Source: Deltaproteobacteria bacterium
GTDB lineage: Bacteria; Desulfobacterota; Desulfobaccia; Desulfobaccales; 0-14-0-80-60-11
Direction of reading: 5' to 3'
Assembly (NCBI GenBank): GCA_016874945.1
Contig: VGSO01000182.1
Span: forward strand, 1-6,240
Length of the DNA stretch: 6,240 bases
Part shown: piece after piece, positions 1 through 2,975 of the stretch
How the letters are laid out: each line of letters starts with the position of its first letter
Numbering within the stretch: position 1 is the stretch's first letter
Position numbers and translations under genes: made by a program
Notes under the pieces: generated by a model
Seen by the model: the letters and a program-made list of their open reading frames with translations, nothing else
What the model was told of the DNA's origin: nothing
Databases searched by the model: none

Positions 1-401
1 GCCTGAACTACCTATTTTACCTGGCGGCCCGGCAATACGCCCTGGACCGCGGGGCCAAGGAGGCCCTCATCCTGGAGGCCGACGGCCGGGTGTCGGAAGG
101 CGCGGCCACCAGCCTGGTCTATTTCCGGGAAGGCCGGTATTACACTCCCCAGGCGGCCAGCGCCCTTCCCGGAGTCACCCTGACGGCGCTGGCCCGGGCC
201 TTGACCAAACAGGGGTTGGGCTTGGAATCGACTTTGACCGGCTTGCCGCAACTTCAAGAGGCCCAGGGCCTCTGGCTGGCCAACTCCCTCATGGGGCTGA
301 TGCCGGTGGCTTCCCTGGACGGGAAGCCAGTGGCCGGCTCCGACCAAAGCTCATTTCTTCAGCAAATCCTCTGGGCTGAGGCCCGGGCTTCCGACGCCTG
401 A
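1..401 (+). CDS. Aminotransferase class IV family protein (aminodeoxychorismate lyase-like), C-terminal part
   Basis: The gene is 5'-truncated by the window edge. The frame is open from base 3 and gives 132 residues before TGA at 399-401. It matches the C-terminal half of fold-type IV PLP enzymes (PabC, IlvE, D-amino acid transaminase). Visible landmarks are an LNYL segment, then GAKEALIL, then the class-IV signature region with G-R-V-S-E-G, and finally Y-T-P followed by L-P-G-V-T, the loop that helps hold the PLP phosphate. The usual Asn after the signature Glu (S-N-x-F in many members) is replaced here, reading A-T-S-L-V. PabC makes 4-aminobenzoate for folate, while IlvE transaminates branched-chain amino acids. 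The C-terminal half alone does not separate these, so no symbol is given. An internal GTG at 90 is not a plausible start because the homologous frame continues upstream of it. A strong hairpin follows about 49 bp after the stop. Confidence 0.85.
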   Translation, partial: LNYLFYLAARQYALDRGAKEALILEADGRVSEGAATSLVYFREGRYYTPQAASALPGVTLTALARALTKQGLGLESTLTGLPQLQEAQGLWLANSLMGLMPVASLDGKPVAGSDQSSFLQQILWAEARASDA

Positions 402-410
402 TATTTTCAC

Positions 411-434
411 CACCAAGACACCAAGACACCAAGA
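411..434. repeat. Three perfect tandem copies of an 8-bp unit
   Basis: The unit CACCAAGA occurs three times without a mismatch, starting 10 bp after the stop codon of the class-IV enzyme, and is followed by a degenerate partial copy (TGCACCAGG). Its role is unknown. It could be a slippage-prone microsatellite or the remnant of a dispersed repeat. Confidence 0.85.
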
Positions 435-449
435 TGCACCAGGAAAAAC

Positions 450-484
450 TTCAGGTGGTGGCGTCTCTGACGCCACCACCTGAA
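450..484. terminator. 16-bp perfect hairpin between convergent genes
   Basis: The arms at 450-465 and 469-484 are perfectly complementary (TTCAGGTGGTGGCGTC and its reverse complement) with a 3-nt loop. On the + strand the hairpin is followed only by TTCCCCTTAT. On the minus strand it is followed by GTTTTTCC, a better U-tract. It lies between the + strand class-IV enzyme gene and the minus-strand ferredoxin gene, so a bidirectional terminator is reasonable. A REP-type palindrome is the alternative. Confidence 0.55.
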
Positions 485-554
485 TTCCCCTTATACCATT
501 TTCTCTTTCAAGTGCAACAAACTTAATCTGTAACTTATTGATAATCCGTAATTA

Positions 555-675
555 TAGCGATTGCCAAAAGTTTTTTCCGATTGTTTTTTGACGTAGGGGC
601 ACAGCGTGCTGTGCCCCTGTACCTTGGGCACGGCTCGCCGTGCCCCTACGAGGAAATTACTTTGGGCAACCCCTA
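555..675. mobile_element. MITE-like element with TA target duplication, copy 1 (carries an insertion)
   Basis: The ends are imperfect inverted repeats, TAGCGATTGCCAAAAGT at the left and the complement of TAGGGGTTGCCCAAAGT at the right. TA flanks both sides (553-554 and 676-677). The same element is present without internal insertion at 1908-1972, in the opposite orientation. The uninterrupted host repeat at the other arm shows the empty site with a single TA. TA duplication is typical of IS630/Tc1/mariner-type transposition, so a non-autonomous derivative of that group is inferred. No transposase is present. Confidence 0.75.
592..650. repeat. GC-rich double-hairpin (REP-like) element nested inside the MITE
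   Basis: There are two perfect hairpins in tandem. The first has an 11-bp stem (595-605 with 608-618, AGGGGCACAGC). The second has a 9-bp stem (626-634 with 637-645, GGGCACGGC). The outermost CGTAGGGGCAC and GTGCCCCTACG are also complementary, so the unit can fold alternatively as one long stem. The sister MITE copy at 1908-1972 lacks this roughly 57-bp block, which shows it is an insertion. ACG flanks both sides and could be a 3-bp duplication or part of the palindrome. Confidence 0.8.
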
Positions 676-705
676 TATCTTTACCGAAAACCGAAAACCG
701 TATTA

Positions 706-769
706 GGGGGTTGGGGAAGGGGGTTTGGGGGAAGAAGCAGGGGGGTTCCCACAGGCTGGAAAGCCTGTG
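706..769 (+). repeat. G-tract cluster (potential G-quadruplex) plus 8-bp hairpin
   Basis: G-tracts of 4-6 bases lie at 706-710, 713-716, 719-723, 727-731 and 740-745, and the first four are separated by only 2-3 bases. A perfect hairpin follows (CACAGGCT, loop GGAA, AGCCTGTG; 750-757 with 762-769). A related G-rich sequence occurs in reverse orientation upstream of polA at about 5935-5966. The region lies downstream of the ferredoxin stop codon. No U-tract marks it as a conventional terminator. Confidence 0.65.
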
Positions 770-814
770 CTACCGGCCCCTGGCCCCTTCCCCCAACTAT
801 CCATTGCCTCTCCC

Positions 815-1402
815 TCACCCCAACTGCCGCCAGCGGCGGATGGAGAGGGGAAGAGAGGCCGTGGTTTCTTCCGCGGCTGGGAGCGAGGCGAAGAAGGCTT
901 GGGCCACGGTCCGGGCCTTGGCTTCCTGGTCCATCTGCCATTCCCCGTAGGTCAAGGCCCCCACCTTGCAGACCTCCACGCAGGCCGGGACCCGGCCCAC
1001 GGCCTCCCGGTCCGGGCACTGGTCGCATTTGAGGGCCACGGCAGCCTTCTCCGGCGCCTGGAACAGGGGAGAATAGGTGAGAACCCCGAAGGGGCAGGCC
1101 ATGGCGCACATGGCGCAGTTGATGCAACGGTGGGGATCAATGTCCGTGGTGCCCCGGGCCGGATTGCGGCTGATGGCCCCGGCGATGCACACCTGTTGGC
1201 AGGGAGCCGGGTCGCAGTGGCGGCATTTGCTGGGGAAGGCCAGGTGCTGGCGGCCGGGATAAACCCGGATGCGGGTCCGGGGCCGGGTGTCTTCATTAAT
1301 AGCCGCGGCCAGGGCCTTGGTCCGGGAATGTTCCACGGCGCAGGCCAGCCGGCACTGGAAACAACCCACACAGCGCTCGGGGCGGACAATGACGGTCTTC
1401 AT
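815..1402 (-). CDS. 4Fe-4S dicluster-type ferredoxin, CooF/HycB-like, four clusters predicted
   Basis: This is a 195-residue electron-transfer protein. Its 16 cysteines fall in four groups: C11-C14-C17-C21, C60-C63-C68-C72, C93-C96-C99-C103 and C126-C129-C141-C145. This is the layout of polyferredoxin subunits such as CooF (CO dehydrogenase partner), HycB/HydN (formate hydrogenlyase) and DmsB/NarH-type proteins. The opening (MKTVIVRPERCVGC) and an EHS segment after the first motif are most like CooF relatives. There is no signal peptide or membrane segment, so it is probably cytoplasmic. The start is supported by AGAGGA four bases before the ATG. The prolines usually following the last cysteine of motifs two and four are Ile and Lys here. 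No oxidoreductase partner is intact nearby, and a decayed reading frame lies 41 bp upstream. The last 20 or so residues after FFASL look unconstrained and run into repeat-like DNA (short palindrome at 826-837). The physiological partner is unknown. Confidence 0.9.
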   Translation of the reverse strand: MKTVIVRPERCVGCFQCRLACAVEHSRTKALAAAINEDTRPRTRIRVYPGRQHLAFPSKCRHCDPAPCQQVCIAGAISRNPARGTTDIDPHRCINCAMCAMACPFGVLTYSPLFQAPEKAAVALKCDQCPDREAVGRVPACVEVCKVGALTYGEWQMDQEAKARTVAQAFFASLPAAEETTASLPLSIRRWRQLG

Positions 1403-1443
1403 CAGTTCCTCTTTGTCGTGACCCTGGCCGATATTTTTATTCT

Positions 1444-1633
1444 TTAAACCGAAAACTGGGAAAACCGAAAAAATTTAGCGAACTCATAAGCAGGGGTTTC
1501 GATTACTCTTGCAGGCTTCTTTCCCCCTTTGATCAAATCCTGGATGTGCTCCCCCGTCTCAGAGAAAAGAACTGTTCCCCGGTCTCCCGGCATACTCGGG
1601 CTGGCACACGATGTAACGGTCGTCCGGCCTTTT
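1444..1633 (-). pseudogene. Frameshifted C-terminal remnant of an unidentified gene upstream of the ferredoxin
   Basis: Reading leftward, one frame gives DDRYIVCQPEYAGRPG and then stops. The +1 frame continues from the same point with GTVLFSETGEHIQDLI, then KGGKKPARVIETPAYEFA, ending at TAA 1444-1446. Omitting one G from the GGGG run at about 1578-1581 joins them into one protein-like frame. The composition, with mixed charged and hydrophobic residues, is unlike a random GC-rich frame. I do not recognise the family. It sits 41 bp upstream of and co-oriented with the ferredoxin, so it may be the tail of a former operon partner. Its upstream side is replaced by the inverted repeat at 1635. A short untranslated region that reads by chance is the alternative. 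Confidence 0.4.
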
Positions 1634-1634
1634 T

Positions 1635-1857
1635 ATACGGTTTTCGGTTTTCGGCAAAGATAATTACGGATTATCAACAAGAGGCTCTTGCAAAATTACT
1701 TATTGCCGCCCCTTGTCATTCTAAGCGAAGCGAAGAATCTCGTATTTACAAGAGGTTGAGATCCTTCACTTCGTCCAGGATGACAACAAAACGAGTTTTG
1801 CAAGAGCCTCAACAAGTTACAGATTAAGTTTGTTGCACTGGAAAGAGAAAATGGTAT
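1635..1857. repeat. Right arm of the inverted repeat pair (host repeat, interrupted by a 130-bp element)
   Basis: Bases 1635-1680 plus 1816-1857 are the reverse complement of 493-554 plus 678-703, with only a few mismatches. This arm lacks the TA-flanked MITE at the junction where the left arm carries it (AGATAATTACGG here). Instead it is split by the element at 1681-1810. A degenerate piece of the same CCGAAAAC stutter also appears at about 1446-1472. Confidence 0.85.
1681..1810. mobile_element. 130-bp MITE-like element with 15-bp perfect TIRs and 5-bp target duplication
   Basis: The left end GAGGCTCTTGCAAAA and right end TTTTGCAAGAGCCTC are perfect 15-bp inverted repeats. AACAA flanks both sides (1676-1680 and 1811-1815). 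The empty site is visible in the left repeat arm, which reads TATCAATAAGTTAC where this arm minus the element and one AACAA reads TATCAACAAGTTAC. The core is a second imperfect palindrome: TTGTCATTCTAAGCGAAG near 1712-1730 pairs with CTTCGTCCAGGATGACAA near 1768-1786. No reading frame for a transposase exists, so it would need one supplied in trans. The parent IS family is not assigned. Confidence 0.85.
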
Positions 1858-1907
1858 TAAACCCCAGAATCGCCTCTGCAGTATTTTACTCTAAATTTTC
1901 TCATATA

Positions 1908-1972
1908 TAGGGGTTGCCCAAAGTAATTTTCTCCGTCAAAAAACAATCGGAAAAAACTTTTGGCAATCGCTA
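1908..1972. mobile_element. 65-bp MITE-like element with TA target duplication, copy 2 (intact)
   Basis: Inverted relative to the copy at 555-675, it has ends TAGGGGTTGCCCAAAGT and the complement of TAGCGATTGCCAAAAGT, with TA on each side (1906-1907 and 1973-1974). A 41-bp stretch (1934-1974) is identical to the reverse complement of 553-593. This copy lacks the GC-rich double hairpin and so shows the pre-insertion form. It is outside the host repeat, about 50 bp from its end, and is therefore an independent insertion. Positions 1858-1905 between the two hold nothing I can identify. Confidence 0.75.
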
Positions 1973-2004
1973 TAAATAAGGAGGAAAAAAACTTCGCAAT
2001 CCCC

Positions 2005-2051
2005 TTAAAAAGACAGAAGGTGTGGTGAGCAAAGCTCTAACCACACCTCCT
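2005..2051 (-). terminator. Rho-independent terminator of the lipoprotein genes
   Basis: Read on the minus strand, a long hairpin pairs 2034-2051 with 2015-2030. The stem contains AGGTGTGG/CCACACCT and an inner GAGC/GCTC, with a TTT loop and a 2-nt bulge, and is followed by TCTGTCTTTTTAAGG. It lies about 60 bp after the stop of the second lipoprotein gene. A smaller palindrome precedes it (GGGGGGAAAATTCCCCC on the + strand, 2066-2082). Confidence 0.9.
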
Positions 2052-2111
2052 GACTCTTGGTGGTTGGGGGGAAAATTCCCCCGCATGATTTAGGATAAAT
2101 TAGGCCTACTA

Positions 2112-2456
2112 CTACTTCTTGGTCTTTTTGACCTTCGGTTTGGCCTTCTTTACCTTCTTGGCCTTTACCTTTTTGACCATGGCGCAGACTTTTTCAGCCG
2201 CATCTTCCGCCCGGGCAGCGGCCGCTTCCGCCTTGTTGGCAGCAGCGGAGGCCCGCGGTACGGGGACTTTGGCATCCTGGGCGGCTGCTTCAGCCTTCAC
2301 TGCCGACGCGGCGGCCCGATCTGAAGAAGCTTTGGACTGCTCAGAGTACATCTTGCACTGATCATAGTACTTCTGGCAGCAGCCAGCACCTCCCAGCACC
2401 AGGGCAAAGACCGCGAGGAGAGCCAGGACATATCCTTTTCTCATCGCCTTCCTCAT
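2112..2456 (-). CDS. Alanine-zipper lipoprotein with lysine-rich C-terminal tail
   Basis: This 114-residue envelope protein resembles the Lpp/OprI alanine-zipper lipoproteins that tie the outer membrane to peptidoglycan. A basic n-region (MRKAMRKG) and a hydrophobic stretch (residues 9-21) lead to G-G-A-G-C26-C27. The lipobox is atypical, with Gly at -3 where Leu, Val or Ile is usual. Residues about 40-90 are an Ala/Glu/Lys/Arg heptad-like helix with C34 and C91 near its ends, broken by KVPVPR at 63-68. The tail is striking: 13 of the last 20 residues are Lys, ending in Lys-Lys. A terminal Lys is the L,D-transpeptidase attachment residue in Lpp; a Lys-rich tail could also bind anionic wall polymers (inference). 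AAAGGGGG six bases before the ATG supports the start. It is a paralogue of the gene 58 bp upstream, sharing its signal region and start context, and precedes a strong terminator. Confidence 0.85.
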   Translation of the reverse strand: MRKAMRKGYVLALLAVFALVLGGAGCCQKYYDQCKMYSEQSKASSDRAAASAVKAEAAAQDAKVPVPRASAAANKAEAAAARAEDAAEKVCAMVKKVKAKKVKKAKPKVKKTKK

Positions 2457-2514
2457 CGATTACCCCCTTTCGGAGAGAAAACTGCACTCTCCAGTAGTGA
2501 TGAACCCAGGTGCT

Positions 2515-2805
2515 TTACTTCCGCATCTTCTTCATCAGGCACGCTTCAGCCTTAGCGGCCGCAGCCTCAGCCCGATCCGCCGCAGCCTCAGCCTTATCCG
2601 CTGAAGCCTTAGCATCAGCCGCCGCCATTTCGGCGTTCCGCGCCGCGCTGTCTGCCTTAGCAGCCGAAGCCGCCGCCTGATCGGCGTACATCTTCGCTTC
2701 GTCCACGTTTTTCTTGCAGACGTCGCAGCAGCCCGCTCCCATGGCCAGCACAAAGGCCATGAGCATCGCCAGAGCAAAGCCCTTCCTTACCAATTTCCTC
2801 ATCAT
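2515..2805 (-). CDS. OprI/Lpp-like alanine-zipper outer-membrane lipoprotein
   Basis: This 96-residue small lipoprotein has a basic n-region (RKLVRKG), a hydrophobic segment (about 10-22), and G-A-G-C26-C27 as the probable lipidation site, again with Gly at -3. Residues about 40-87 form an alanine-rich coiled coil with clear heptads (KAEAAAD, RAEAAAA, KAEA). The C-terminus is basic and ends in Lys (KKMRK), as in Lpp and OprI, where that Lys is joined to peptidoglycan. C30 and C88 are extra cysteines. There are two in-frame ATGs. The Shine-Dalgarno AAGGGGGG (2810-2817) is 4 nt from the first and 7 nt from the second (2800-2802). The second also aligns with the start of the neighbouring paralogue (MRK...RKG) and is probably the true start. 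It has its own candidate promoter upstream and likely forms a two-gene transcript with the 2112-2456 gene. Assignment to the structural family is firm, exact function inferred. Confidence 0.88.
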   Translation of the reverse strand: MMRKLVRKGFALAMLMAFVLAMGAGCCDVCKKNVDEAKMYADQAAASAAKADSAARNAEMAAADAKASADKAEAAADRAEAAAAKAEACLMKKMRK

Positions 2806-2845
2806 CTATCCCCCCTTCTCAAAGAGATGGTTGAAGGTAGTAAGT

Positions 2846-2882
2846 TGCCCACAATTTAATAATAGTGCCCACAAAATATCAA
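2846..2882 (-). promoter_or_regulatory. Candidate promoter of the lipoprotein pair with a 9-bp direct repeat
   Basis: On the minus strand, TTGATA (2877-2882) is followed 15 bp later by TATTAA (2856-2861), in a strongly AT-rich gap of about 170 bp between polA and the lipoprotein genes. Two copies of TTGTGGGCA (2866-2874 and 2846-2854) bracket the -10 at an exact 20-bp period. That could be an operator read on one helix face or a chance repeat. The spacer is shorter than ideal. Confidence 0.4.
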
Positions 2883-2975
2883 GAAAAATTATGGCCTCAC
2901 AGGCATTTTTTTTCTATTTTTTGCATCTTTTTTATGGATATTTATTATTGATAGTAATTTCAATATGTTATCTGA

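Larger units (their letters stand above)
493..703. repeat. Left arm of an inverted repeat pair (host repeat, interrupted)
   Basis: Bases 493-554 plus 676-703 form a roughly 90-bp sequence that recurs in inverted orientation at 1635-1857. For example, GTTACAGATTAAGTTTGTTG is identical in both, as is the stutter CCGAAAACCGAAAACCGTAT. Across the 45 bp next to the right-hand 130-bp element I count two mismatches. The left arm is split by the TA-flanked element at 555-675. Removing that element and one TA rebuilds the uninterrupted junction AATTATCTTT seen in the right arm. The inner ends point toward the ferredoxin gene. Confidence 0.85.

Noticed and set aside
725..1447. + strand open frame of 240 codons opposite the ferredoxin
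   Set aside because: It is a shadow of the ferredoxin gene, whose 16 cysteines and ribosome site decide the strand.
1546..1827. + strand open frame of 93 codons
   Set aside because: It crosses the host repeat, the MITE and its target duplications, so it was assembled by insertions and is not a conserved gene.
493..1974. CRISPR-like or composite-transposon interpretation of the repeats
   Set aside because: There are no regularly spaced repeats with unique spacers and no transposase gene; the repeats are a few inverted copies with nested insertions.
2894..2917. Possible + strand terminator GCCT-CAC-AGGC followed by a T-run
   Set aside because: The stem is only 4 bp and no + strand gene lies upstream to terminate.
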